A stretch of DNA of 64,000 nt from Rhodohalobacter sulfatireducens (GTDB taxonomy: Bacteria > Bacteroidota > Rhodothermia > Balneolales > Balneolaceae): NCBI RefSeq assembly GCF_022012475.1, contig NZ_JAKLWS010000004.1, positions 186,001 through 250,000 on the forward strand, written 5' to 3'. Shown here piece after piece: positions 42,062-52,300 of the stretch. Made by a program: the position numbers and the translations under genes. Position 1 is the first letter of the stretch, and each line of letters begins with the position of its first letter. Below the pieces are notes generated by a model that had not been told where the DNA came from, searched no databases, and saw only the letters and a program-made list of their open reading frames with translations.

Positions 42062-43949
42062 CCGAGTGTTTCTTCATCTTATTCCAGATATCCTGTGTAT
42101 CCTTATCTGTAATAATTCCTACGAGCACATCTTTTTCAACTACAGGAAGACAGCTGATATTCTTATCAATCATCAACAGCATGGCATATTTTATATCTTC
42201 ATTCGGGCCTATGGTAATGGGATCCTTCTCCATCACATCAGACGCCGTGGCAAGGCCATCTTTTTCTGGATTGTTAAGATAATGAACCAAGCGATTTTTT
42301 GTAATGATTCCTTTCAATTTTCCGCGGCTGTCCTCTACAGGAAGATGGTTAATATCTCTCCAATCCATAACTTTTAAAACCAACTCTGCAATATCATTTT
42401 CTGTGACGGTAACAAGATTGGTCGTCATAATATTACTAACCAGATCATATTGTATTTCAAAATCTGCGCCCTCACTCTCACCGGCTAATTCCCACTCGTG
42501 AACCGGTTTATCAGAAGATCTGCGATTATGCATGATAGCGGTGAGTGCTACCGTGGCTTCGTCTCGTTCCATCGTTTTCCGAAGGTTTCGGTAGCTGTCT
42601 ACAATCCATCGTGAACCGGTTGCATAATTTTCTGCACGGGCCTCAATAATATCCAGATTTTTATCAATATCCTTCTTATCTACTCCCTTCTTCTCGAGGC
42701 CTTCGCGAGCCATTGGAATGAGCATCTCCAGAATGAGCCTCCTGGCCGACATCAATTTACCATCCCATATCATTCCGCTTTGGATTCCCCACATAGCGGC
42801 TTTGTAGAAATTTTCCTTTACCTCGTCAAAATTAATGCGATTCCAAATATTCCGATACTTGTCAGGCAGGTTACTCATCAACCCAACCCAGAAGGCAAAA
42901 TCTGCTATTTCATCCTCTACAGTAGGTCCGGACGGCAGGTATCGGTTTTCAATCCGAAGATGAGGAGTGCCATCCAAAACCCCGTAACAGGGACGGTTCC
43001 ATTTATAAATGGTACCGTTATGAAGCTGCAGAGCTTTTAGCTTTGGGATTTCACCGTTATTCAGGGTTTCAAGTGAATCACTCTCAATGTCCGTCAAAAA
43101 TAATAATGTATGCCGGGCAATATCATTCTTATATACATCCGATACGCTTCGGATCCAGCGATTTCCGAACGTTACGCGTTGTTCCCTTTCTCTCAGATGA
43201 TATCCCTTACCACGCGTATCAATACTCTGTTGAAAAAGAGGAATTCGCGTTTCTGCCCATAACTGTTTACCAAAAAGAAGCGGGGAATTGCACGCCACCG
43301 AAAGTACGGGACCGGAAAGCATCTGAGCCCAATTGTACATGTCTGTAAAGTCATCCGGTTCAACCTGGTAGTGGCATTGAAAACTGGTATTGCAGGCTTC
43401 AAACAGAATATTACTGTGAGTAAGTATTAATTCATCTACGCCGGTAATGTTCAACTCAAACTCTCCACCTCTCAATTCAGAAATAATATTTGCCAACGCT
43501 TCATAACGCTTTTTGGGTGTCATGTACTCAAGTTGTACAGCTCTGAAATCGATCGATGGCAAGATACCTGTTAGTATAATGGTTTCTTCCAGGGTATTGG
43601 CTGCATCTTCAGCTTTATTCAGGAGAGTTTTAAGTTGTGCTTCTACCCGGCTAAAACAATCACCACTTAACTCTATTGGATCGAGATTAAACTCAAGATT
43701 ATATTTGGCAAGCTCGGGGGTTAAATGGGGGTCATCCACCTTCTCTAAAATTGTCAAAGCATTCATGGAGGGTTTGAAATACTTGTCAACCAGGCAAAAC
43801 TCCTGTTCCGCACCAATACGGGTCACCCCCGATTCTATCTGCTTATTTTGAAGCATCTGGTCAATTGCCTCAACATCGTGTAACAGATGCTTAAGGAATA
43901 ACTTCCGTGATTCCGGATCTTTTGCAATTGATAGTTTCTGCTCACCCAT
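42048..43949 (-). CDS. GCS2-family carboxylate-amine ligase fused to CBS pair, copy 2
   Basis: A 633-residue protein. Residues 15-490 belong to the GCS2 glutamate-cysteine ligase-like family (RIGAEQEFCLVDKYFKP, NLEFNLDPIELSG, CNTSFQCHYQV, NSPLLFGKQLWAETRIPLFQQSIDTR, LHNGTIYKWNRPCYG, LRIENRYLPSGPTVEDEIAD). Residues about 510-630 are two CBS motifs (VTENDIAELVLKVMDWRDINHLPVED, CLPVVEKDVLVGIITDKD), which bind adenine nucleotides and may gate activity. The gene starts 14 bases after the paralogue ends. It probably joins an acidic amino acid to an amine or peptide; the substrate is unknown. Confidence 0.85.
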   Translation of the reverse strand: MGEQKLSIAKDPESRKLFLKHLLHDVEAIDQMLQNKQIESGVTRIGAEQEFCLVDKYFKPSMNALTILEKVDDPHLTPELAKYNLEFNLDPIELSGDCFSRVEAQLKTLLNKAEDAANTLEETIILTGILPSIDFRAVQLEYMTPKKRYEALANIISELRGGEFELNITGVDELILTHSNILFEACNTSFQCHYQVEPDDFTDMYNWAQMLSGPVLSVACNSPLLFGKQLWAETRIPLFQQSIDTRGKGYHLREREQRVTFGNRWIRSVSDVYKNDIARHTLLFLTDIESDSLETLNNGEIPKLKALQLHNGTIYKWNRPCYGVLDGTPHLRIENRYLPSGPTVEDEIADFAFWVGLMSNLPDKYRNIWNRINFDEVKENFYKAAMWGIQSGMIWDGKLMSARRLILEMLIPMAREGLEKKGVDKKDIDKNLDIIEARAENYATGSRWIVDSYRNLRKTMERDEATVALTAIMHNRRSSDKPVHEWELAGESEGADFEIQYDLVSNIMTTNLVTVTENDIAELVLKVMDWRDINHLPVEDSRGKLKGIITKNRLVHYLNNPEKDGLATASDVMEKDPITIGPNEDIKYAMLLMIDKNISCLPVVEKDVLVGIITDKDTQDIWNKMKKHSDAKD

Positions 43950-43963
43950 ATTCGCTGCCTACC

Positions 43964-45919
43964 TCATTCATTGCTTAATTTCTCGGAATCTGTCTTATTC
44001 TTATCCTCATCGCTGTGTAAACGTCTTAACAATCTTGATGTGATAATCATATAATTTTGTTCCGTTATAATACCCACAAGCCGATTATTTTTCACTACAG
44101 GAAGACACCCAATTCGCTGACTGTCCATAATATCAATCGCCTCTAAAATGGATGCTTCCGGATGGATCGTAATTGGATTTTTAATCATGATCTTCTCCAC
44201 CGATTTGCTGGTATCGCCTTTATTGTGAATAATATCGTTAAACTCCCTGAATACCATACGCATGGTTATAAGCCCGACAAGGTGTTTACTGTCGTCCTCC
44301 ACGGGCACATAACGAATTCTTCGCCATTCAAATAAATTAGCCACCAACTCTATAATATCATCTTTTTGAACGGTAAACAGGTCGGTGGTCATAAACTCTT
44401 CTACCAGGAGGCTTGACGGCTGCCACATCTCCATATCGTCGAGCTTTGCCAAGCCCCATTTATGCGCCGGCTCACCCTTTTTTTGATTTTTGATCATCGC
44501 ATTCACAACGGCTGACAACGCCTGCTCCCGGCTAATATCTTTCGTGAGAGAGTTGTAAGATTTCACCATCCAGTAACTACCGGTTTGAGCCGCATCAGTT
44601 CTCTCTTTAATAATATCCAGATAACTGGTCGCATCCCCGTCATCTACACCTGCTTTTTCCAAACCTTTTTTAGCGAGAGGAAGCAGCTCTTTTGTTATCA
44701 GGTCTACAGCGGAATACCGTTTATCATCCACCCACTTAAACTTTGTATCAAGCCCCAATTTCGAAGCCGCAAAAAAGTTCATACGTGCGTCATCAAAATC
44801 CAGTTTTTTGGTGATATCCTGGTACTCTTCATCCATGCCGTTCAGTAAACCGAGCCAGAAAGATGCGTTTGCAATTTCATCACTCACCGTTGGGCCTGAT
44901 GGAAAAATTCGATTCTCAATTCGTAAATGCGGAATACCATTACTGATGCCATAACAGGGTCTGTTCCATCGATAAACAGTTCCATTATGAACTTGCAGTG
45001 CCATTAATTTTGGAATTTCCCCGTTATCCAGGAGCTCATCCACATCTTCAGTGATGTTCGAGCTCAGCATCACCCTGTATCTGGCGATATCTTCTTTGTA
45101 AATTTCCAGGATACTGTCCTTCAGCCATTCATTTCCAAATGTTACGCGAGGACTACTTTCTCTTAAATGATCTCCAACTTTTCGTGTATCTACCGATTGA
45201 TGAAACAACGCCACCCGAGTCTCAGACCATAGTCGTTTTCCAAACAGAAGCGGGGAGTTCACGGCACTTGCCAGAACCGGGCCCGTAATGGCCTGGGCAA
45301 GATTGTATTTCTGTACAAATTCATCGGGTGTTACCTGGATATGAACCTGGAAACCGGTATTACAGGCTTCCAGCAATGGCGTATCAAAACGCATCAAAAG
45401 CTCATCCATGCCCTGGATTCTTAAATCGTATTCATCTCCACGCAGCTTATTGATCGCCGCGCAAAGTGCTTTGTATCTAGGAAGTGGTGTGAGATTTTCA
45501 ATATCGAGGTCAGATTTTCGAATGGTGGGAAGAACCCCGGTTAAAACTATATCACCGTCAAACTGACGAATAGTGTCGCGAACTTTATCCAACTGGCGGA
45601 GAATATTCTCTTCCATTTTTGAGAGACAGTTACCCTCAAAATTTAGTGGTGCCAAGTTCGTCTCAAGATTAAATTTTGCCAGTTCTGTCGTAAAATTTTC
45701 ATCATCCAGGGCTTCCAGGAGTTCCATGGAGATTGGAAGTGGTTTTCCATACTTATCTACCAGGCAAAGTTCTTGTTCTGCCCCGATCCGCACAGTATCT
45801 TTTTCAAACAGATTGCTTTCCAGCATTCTTTCCATCGCCCTGATATCCTTCAACAGGTATTTGATGAACTCCTGCGTTTGCTCCCTGTTCTCTGCCAGTT
45901 TTACGGTTTCAACGCCCAT
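43964..45919 (-). CDS. GCS2-family carboxylate-amine ligase fused to CBS pair, copy 1
   Basis: A 651-residue paralogue of the next gene with the same order: GCS2 catalytic part (RIGAEQELCLVDKYGKP, NLETNLAPLNFEG, CNTGFQVHIQV, NSPLLFGKRLWSETRVALFHQSVDTR, VHNGTVYRWNRPCYG, LRIENRIFPSGPTVSDEIAN) and a C-terminal CBS pair (VQKDDIIELVANLFEWRRIRYVPVED, CLPVVKNNRLVGIITEQN). Both copies retain the acidic and Arg residues of the active site, so both may be active, perhaps as a heteromer or with different acceptors. It heads a three-gene operon ending in the zinc hydrolase. Confidence 0.85.
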   Translation of the reverse strand: MGVETVKLAENREQTQEFIKYLLKDIRAMERMLESNLFEKDTVRIGAEQELCLVDKYGKPLPISMELLEALDDENFTTELAKFNLETNLAPLNFEGNCLSKMEENILRQLDKVRDTIRQFDGDIVLTGVLPTIRKSDLDIENLTPLPRYKALCAAINKLRGDEYDLRIQGMDELLMRFDTPLLEACNTGFQVHIQVTPDEFVQKYNLAQAITGPVLASAVNSPLLFGKRLWSETRVALFHQSVDTRKVGDHLRESSPRVTFGNEWLKDSILEIYKEDIARYRVMLSSNITEDVDELLDNGEIPKLMALQVHNGTVYRWNRPCYGISNGIPHLRIENRIFPSGPTVSDEIANASFWLGLLNGMDEEYQDITKKLDFDDARMNFFAASKLGLDTKFKWVDDKRYSAVDLITKELLPLAKKGLEKAGVDDGDATSYLDIIKERTDAAQTGSYWMVKSYNSLTKDISREQALSAVVNAMIKNQKKGEPAHKWGLAKLDDMEMWQPSSLLVEEFMTTDLFTVQKDDIIELVANLFEWRRIRYVPVEDDSKHLVGLITMRMVFREFNDIIHNKGDTSKSVEKIMIKNPITIHPEASILEAIDIMDSQRIGCLPVVKNNRLVGIITEQNYMIITSRLLRRLHSDEDKNKTDSEKLSNE

Positions 45920-46306
45920 AGTTGATTGATTTTCGAATAATTCTGTTCACATCTACTCATATGCATACTTAATAGCAATTTAAATGAAACCGAACAAACT
46001 CGGAAACGATGATTCCTAAATCCTTTATCAATAAAAACCCTGTTTTATTACTTCTCATCGAATCAATTAAAAATATATTATCTATCATTCCTTTGGGAAT
46101 TTCATCTATCCATTAATCATAAAATCAAAAACCGTCTATATAATAACTACACTTTACTGGTCTTTAAAAATCCAGTACATTTTTGAGCAATAATACTGTC
46201 TCCAACTCTTTTACCTCTTGCAGATAAATTGAATTAAAATTGCTACGGTTTCAGGGAATCGTTTAATAACTGAACCTGTTGTAGAAGCAAAGAAATTAAT
46301 ATACAG
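45920..46306. other. divergent intergenic region, no gene seen
   Basis: This AT-rich 387-base stretch separates the divergent GCS2-CBS and SirB1-like genes and must contain both promoters. A weak hairpin (ACTGG...CCAGT) lies near 46156-46176. I see no frame, tRNA or strong motif. Confidence 0.5.
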
Positions 46307-47164
46307 ATGAGCAAATCCAACAGACGGGAAATAGAATCACTTATTTATCTTTTAGAAGATCCCGACCCGGAGGTTCAGACCGGTGTAAAACAACGCTTCC
46401 AGGAACTGGGTGAACATGCCGTCCCCCTACTGGATCAGTTTCGAGCCGAATCCGTAAAGGATTCTGAAAAAGAAACGATCAACAATATAATCTATAATAT
46501 TACAGCCGGAACCGTAATTGAAGAATTTGCAGAGATTATTGAATCGGGAGTTCATGATCGCAAACAACTCGAGGGTGCTCTTTTTACGCTCTGTAAATTC
46601 GGGAATCCAACACTTCGGGTTCGGGAATACAAAAAGAAACTGGATAATTTGACGGCACAAATTGGAAGTGATATTGCCTACACACCTTCCATCAATGAAA
46701 AAATGCAGATTTTGCTGCAATATATTTTTCGCGATCTCAGGTTTCGGGGAGATTCGAGCGATTACCATAACACCGATAATGCTTATCTCGACCGCGTGAT
46801 CGACCGAAGGAAAGGCCTGCCGATAATGTTGAGTTGTGTTGTGATGTTCATCGCCCGTCGATTAGACCTTCCGTTTTACGGGGTCAATATGCCGATCCAT
46901 TTTATGCTGATGTATCAAACTCACAACCAGGAAGTCCTTATAGATCCATTTGACGGCGGAACTATAGTCACATACAATCAATGCTGCTATTTTCTAAAAA
47001 AGAATGGAATTGAGCCAAAACCCGAACATCTCGAGAAAGCCGATGAATCAGAAATTCTGGTTCGATGCATCCGTAACCTGATCCACAGCTACGCCAAAAT
47101 AAAAGATGAGAGACGAGTGGATGATTTGAGAAAGTTGCTGAATATGGCAGAGTTGGAAGGATGA
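46307..47164 (+). CDS. SirB1/transglutaminase-like protein
   Basis: A 285-residue protein. The N-terminal third resembles helical repeats (IYLLEDPDPEVQTGVKQRFQELGEHAVPLLDQF); the middle is the SirB1 (Transglut_core2) domain: LLQYIFRDLRFRGDSSDYHNTDNAYLDRVIDRRKGLPIMLSCVVMFIARRL, PFYGVNMPIHFMLMY and EVLIDPFDGG, giving a possible Cys-His-Asp triad. The family's enzymatic role is not established. The C-terminal 50 residues look like a tetratricopeptide-type helix pair. No signal peptide, so cytoplasmic. Confidence 0.82.
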   Translation: MSKSNRREIESLIYLLEDPDPEVQTGVKQRFQELGEHAVPLLDQFRAESVKDSEKETINNIIYNITAGTVIEEFAEIIESGVHDRKQLEGALFTLCKFGNPTLRVREYKKKLDNLTAQIGSDIAYTPSINEKMQILLQYIFRDLRFRGDSSDYHNTDNAYLDRVIDRRKGLPIMLSCVVMFIARRLDLPFYGVNMPIHFMLMYQTHNQEVLIDPFDGGTIVTYNQCCYFLKKNGIEPKPEHLEKADESEILVRCIRNLIHSYAKIKDERRVDDLRKLLNMAELEG

Positions 47165-47663
47165 ATTAAATCTAACCCGACTCGCTGAGCCGGGAAAATA
47201 TTTCGAGATTAAATGGTGCAAGCGTATTGAGTTTTTAGCTGGCAGCATTCCAAGTTACAAACTAAACCAGCTGAGCTTGAGAAATAAATTCTCCCTTCGA
47301 AGGGTGACCGTGTTCTTCAATAAGTTCTTGATAAACACAGAGGGATGTTTACAAGAAACCAAAAATTAAGTTTTATACACTCTCAGTGGAGACAGAATTT
47401 TCAAATGTTCTTGAAAAGTTCGGAAGGGTGTTCACTTAGCATAATTCTGAGCTGGAGACCAACGCCATCCTAAATTTTCATTCTTCAACTTTAAAAATTC
47501 GTGTGATAGCGCAAGCGTCTATGGTCAACGAAACCTTTGGCGTAGTAGAATTGCTTGTGCTACGTTACGAAAGGCACGAGCGGGACCCCGACGGTTCGGG
47601 ACAGGCTGCTCGCGCCATCCTACCCATAAGTGGAATAGTTGACTATCGGCTCAGCGAGCTGAT
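47165..47663. other. long non-coding gap with degenerate repeats
   Basis: About 500 bases between convergent genes. The left half includes CTCCCTTCGAAGGGTGACC, similar to the palindromic element at 32222-32343. The right half has GCGCAAGCGTCT, GGCACGAGCGGGACCCCGAC and GCTGCTCGCGCC, resembling the GCGAGCGTCTCGCTCG repeat at 57484-57504. A 79-codon plus-strand frame here lies on these repeats and is not credible. The gap looks like a landing zone for dispersed repeats. Confidence 0.5.
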
Positions 47664-49220
47664 TTACAATAATATGGAAACCCCACCCCGTCTGGGATCT
47701 CCAAATCCTGAAAAATGTCCCTCCTTCACCGAAACAGCATGAACACCCCCGAAAAACAGGTTTCCCTTTTCCCATATTTTGTGATTCGGGTATTTTTCTG
47801 ATAATTCCGCGATAATCTCCTCAGAAAAACCCTTTTCAATATTCAGGAAATCATTCTCAAAGTGAATTCTGGGTGCTTGAATGGCTTCTTTCAAGTCCAT
47901 TTCATTATCAATCAGGTTGAGCAGAACCTGTAAGATCGCAGTGCGAATTCGATTTGAACCCCCTGAGCCGAGCACTACTTTTTTACCATCCCTTAACTGA
48001 ATAATGGCCGGTGCCATCATTGAACTTATCCGTTGGTCTGCAGGCCAGTTGTAAAATCCCACCGGGTTGAGATCTTCTTCACCCAGCATGTTATTCATCA
48101 TCACACCGGTTCCGGGGATCATCACCCCGCTTCCGGAACCATTGCTGGTTGTAAGGCTTGCCATATTTCCATCAGTATCAACAATACTGATCTGCGTTGT
48201 GCCCCTGGAGGCTTTTCGCCGATGTTGTACCTGTTTTTTGTACATCTCAATGAAAGGGGCATGCAACATTTCCTCGAATTTATTAGGATCATCATTCTCA
48301 ATTATATTTTCAATCCGAGCCCGATTGGTCATCTCTTGCACCTCCACAAGAAGCTCCGAAAAAGATTGGAATGACTTTCGGTCTAATGATTCCATCAACT
48401 TCAGTGCAAATGCAATCAACAACCCACCTGAGCTTGGTGGCGGATTCATACTCAACGAACTGTCCCTGTATTCCAAATGCAGTGGATCTCTCTTCTCAAC
48501 CCGATAATTTACCAGGTCCTCGCGAGTCAGATGACCACCTTCCTCTTCACAAATCCTGCATATTTTATCAGCTACTTCTCCATCATAAAAATACGATTCG
48601 CCTTCCATCGCCAACTCTTCTATAAAATCTGCCAGCCGGGGTTGAGTTAGCCATTCTCCCTCCGAAATAAACGCTCTATCTTTTTTTCGACTCCTGAAAA
48701 TTTTTGAAGCTTCCTTGTTGGATGCATATATCGCCTCCGTAATCTGGATAGCACCGGCCTGAAATGAGTTCATCTTTACTCCATCTCTCGCCAACTTTAT
48801 GGCAGGCTCCGCAAGACCTGGAAATGGCATAGAACAGAGATCCCGATGGATTTCAAATAATCCTTTAACCGTTCCCGGCGTGGCCATAGATCCCGGTCCG
48901 ATATGAAATTCCTGTTTTGCGTATCCAAAATCGGCAGATATAGGAAAGAAAGAGAACTCACTTTTAGGTTTGATTTTGCGGGGAGTCTGAACGAAAAAAT
49001 CGTACAATGTTTGCTGACCACCGGCCGTTTCAGCTAGCAAAAACCCACCTCCTGCAAAAGATGCCAAAACTGGCTCAACTACACAGGCTGTAAGATTAGC
49101 AGCTACAACTGCATCAAAAGCATTCCCACCACTTTTTAAAATTTGTGCAGCTGTCTCTGCTGTGGCCTGATGACCAGCCGAAACAGCTCCAATTGTATGA
49201 TTATTTAATTTCTTAGGCAC
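47664..49220 (-). CDS. gamma-glutamyltransferase family protein
   Basis: A 518-residue Ntn-hydrolase precursor. The autoprocessing threonine is probably Thr341 in RGTTQISIVDTDGNMAS, giving a large subunit of 340 and a small one of 178 residues. Other family motifs are GGNAFDAVVAANLTACVVEP, ASFAGGGF, PPPSSGGLLIAFAL and SGSGVMIPGTGVMMNNML. The usual His after TT is Gln. There is no signal peptide, unlike periplasmic Ggt, so it may be cytoplasmic and act on gamma-glutamyl compounds or related amides. It stands alone. Confidence 0.85.
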   Translation of the reverse strand: MPKKLNNHTIGAVSAGHQATAETAAQILKSGGNAFDAVVAANLTACVVEPVLASFAGGGFLLAETAGGQQTLYDFFVQTPRKIKPKSEFSFFPISADFGYAKQEFHIGPGSMATPGTVKGLFEIHRDLCSMPFPGLAEPAIKLARDGVKMNSFQAGAIQITEAIYASNKEASKIFRSRKKDRAFISEGEWLTQPRLADFIEELAMEGESYFYDGEVADKICRICEEEGGHLTREDLVNYRVEKRDPLHLEYRDSSLSMNPPPSSGGLLIAFALKLMESLDRKSFQSFSELLVEVQEMTNRARIENIIENDDPNKFEEMLHAPFIEMYKKQVQHRRKASRGTTQISIVDTDGNMASLTTSNGSGSGVMIPGTGVMMNNMLGEEDLNPVGFYNWPADQRISSMMAPAIIQLRDGKKVVLGSGGSNRIRTAILQVLLNLIDNEMDLKEAIQAPRIHFENDFLNIEKGFSEEIIAELSEKYPNHKIWEKGNLFFGGVHAVSVKEGHFSGFGDPRRGGVSILL

Positions 49221-49315
49221 TTAAATCCGCGGAGTTTCAATCTAAACATCTTTTTCTGAAGTCAGCAAAACTTATAAAATAAATCTCGGATAAACTTCGC
49301 GGATTTTCGATGAGA

Positions 49316-52300
49316 TTAAAACTTTCTTGCAATCACGACAGTCTCTTTAAAGGATAGATTTTTCCCGTTGGCGCTATTATAAGCTTCTAACAGTACAATG
49401 TAAATTCCCACCCGATTTCTGAGACCATCATCGTTTTTCCCATCCCAAATTAATGAGCCTTTAAAACCGGCTCGTTTGGCCTCAGCCAGTTTCCGAACCA
49501 GCCTCCCAAAGCGATCATAAATTCTCACTTTAATCAGGTAATCAGGTTCATCAAATGAATAATTGATCAGCAGGTTATCCTCAAAACCGTCACCATCGGG
49601 AGAAAACGGGTTGGGCGTAAAATCAAGATCGTTGCCGCTGATCGTCTGTTCAGATCCTTGGTAAATAGAGTTTTCTGACCCGGGAGAACCACCGAGTGGA
49701 GTGGAATTTGAACCCCAGTTTGCTTCATCATTTGTTTCAAAATTTGGATTGATCCGTTCGAGAGAAATTCCTTTCGTATCTACGATATTCGGGTTGTGCC
49801 ATTCCGGAACATAAGCCACCATATCGATGGTTTGCATCGTGCTGTCGGCCAGGTAAATTTGGCGGCCGGTGTTAGTAAGGCTAAGCGTGGTCCGGTCAGT
49901 TTGAATCGCAAATTCCTGCATATTACCGGAGAGACCAAAAAAATCAGCAGTACGGCTGTTTGTGAATGGAATATCCTCCGGTTCGGGATAGATCAGTGCA
50001 TATCCATTAGCAGGCAGCCACTGTCGATGGCTCCGAATCGGTTCAATGATAGAAACCTCACCATCCTCATCCGGTTCATCATGCAATACAAATCCTTCGA
50101 GTGAAATGGCATAGGAGCGACGATTATAAATTTCTACATACTGGGATTGATCCGGCAAACCGTCTCGCTCTTCAGAAATCGGATCAAACATAATTTCATT
50201 GAAAATGATGTCGCCTTCAGAAATAGGCTGTGCAATCGGCTGCTGCAATTGAGTTGCCATGTTGCCCTTGTAATCACCCAAATTTTCTACACTTAATGTA
50301 ACCTCCTCGCCCCGGGAAACGACTGAACCATCCAGAATCACCCGATCACCTGAATCCTCATCATAATAAAGAAGCTCGGCCGAAGTGCCGTTCAACAGGA
50401 ATCGGGCGTTGAATTGAGCCTGTTTTTGAACCCCTCCGCCTTTAGCCAACTTGTTCTCGCCGCCAAGTGCCAGATCTACGTATTCATTAAATTCAACTTC
50501 AATTGAATCCTGATGAATAAAATTGGCAAACAAAATTTCCGGGGCTGACTCATCTATTTCGAATATGCTGTTTTCCATGCCCGGTGTTGAGCCACGCTCG
50601 GATGTGCTGGACTCCCAATTCCCGGGATCGGTTGAAAGGCCTGCCGGATCTTTTCTTTCGAGTGAGATTCCCGGCTCGTCAACTCCCCAGTCGGCCTGAT
50701 AATATAGACTATCGATGACGCTTCCGGTTGATTTTTTTAACGTTATTGCATCTCCGCTGTTATTAAGTGACTGGAAATCGGGAACGAACACAAATTTATT
50801 GGAATCGTCTGCTAAGTGTTGGGAATCTGTGAATACCAGGGTTTCATGTTTGCGAATGTTTACCCCTCTTGGAATTTCCGTTTCATCTGTAGAATCACCC
50901 AAAAGCCAGCCGGACAGATCGTAATTTGAATCTGTTCTATTGAATATCTCAATAAATTCTGCACTGGAATCATCAGACGGTTCATACATGATTTCATTAA
51001 TCACAACCTGTCCGGGCGCTATATCTCCAAACTCCAAGTATCGGACAGAGACAGTGACAGACTCAATTTCATTTCCGAAAATATCACCTATTCTGCTGAT
51101 TGTAATCTCATATTCCTGGTCGTTCACCAGTTCATCCCCTGCAAAAAGGATCACCTCATTTCGATCCAACGCAATCATTGAGATCGGCAAATTTGGTGTG
51201 ATATTATAATTTTCATCATCTGTTGCCTGGTCACTGTTCAGACGTTCATTGAATGTCAATATAAAGCCCTGGTCCTGGTACTGAGCTGCACTCACAATTT
51301 CAGGAGGACTTACATCGGGTTCGGCTTCATTTGGTAATCCCGGAGTTCCCAGTAACTCATTTGGAGATTCGGCCCAGTTTTCACGGATTGTGCTCTCCAC
51401 ATCATAGCTCAAACGCTCTAAAGCCACACCATTTCCGCCCCATTCCGATGGTTCGTATTGAAGGGAATCTGCCATCGAGCCGCTGTTCGTAAAAAGTCTA
51501 ATTTGATCAGCAACAGTAAGCGTAAAAGTCGGGAAATTTGAAAGCTCAATGATATTTCGCTCACCAAAAATCTTTTGCAGAGCCTCCGAATCTTCCGTTA
51601 AAACGATTAATTCACCGGGTTCCAGGGCGAGATCGTCTTCAGAAATGATTCGCTCTGAATCGCCCGTAACATCTCTTCGCTGAAGGCGCCATTTTCTGAG
51701 GTTTAATAATTTGCTTGAAGTGTTAATCAGCTCTACATAGCGCACATACCCAGAGGGCGGGCGATACATAAACTCATTGATCAGGATATCTCCATCACTG
51801 AACGTATCAAATATTGTAAACTGAATTTCTAAATCTTCACCTATTGAAAATCCACCCGCCGATCTCAAATTATCATCAATTACTAATGTTCGCTGACCAC
51901 TTTCCAACGGATCAGAAAATTCAAGAAGAAGGATTTGGTTCGTTTCTAATATAACTGAATTTGGTCTGGTACCATCAACTGCGAAAAATGCAGGATCGAC
52001 ATTACTGTTGCTAACATTCGCATTAAATTCAACCCGGACCGATGTAGGCGATATCGAACGGGCACCAACAGCTATGAAATTAAAATCACCCTCAATTTCA
52101 TTCGGCAGTCCCGGAGTACCGAAATCTTCGCTTGGCGAATCGGCCCAGTTTTCTGAATACAGCGAGGAACGATTGGCTCGACGACGTTCCAGGGATACTC
52201 CGTCACCACCCCACTCAGGGCGATAGCGCAGAGAATCGATTATCACACCTTCGGCATTTGCCACCACCACATTATCACCTCCATTTTTCAATGTTGAGAG

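Noticed and set aside
47503-47742. 79-codon plus-strand frame between the SirB1-like and gamma-glutamyltransferase genes
   Set aside because: It consists of dispersed repeat sequence and overlaps the 3' end of a real gene.
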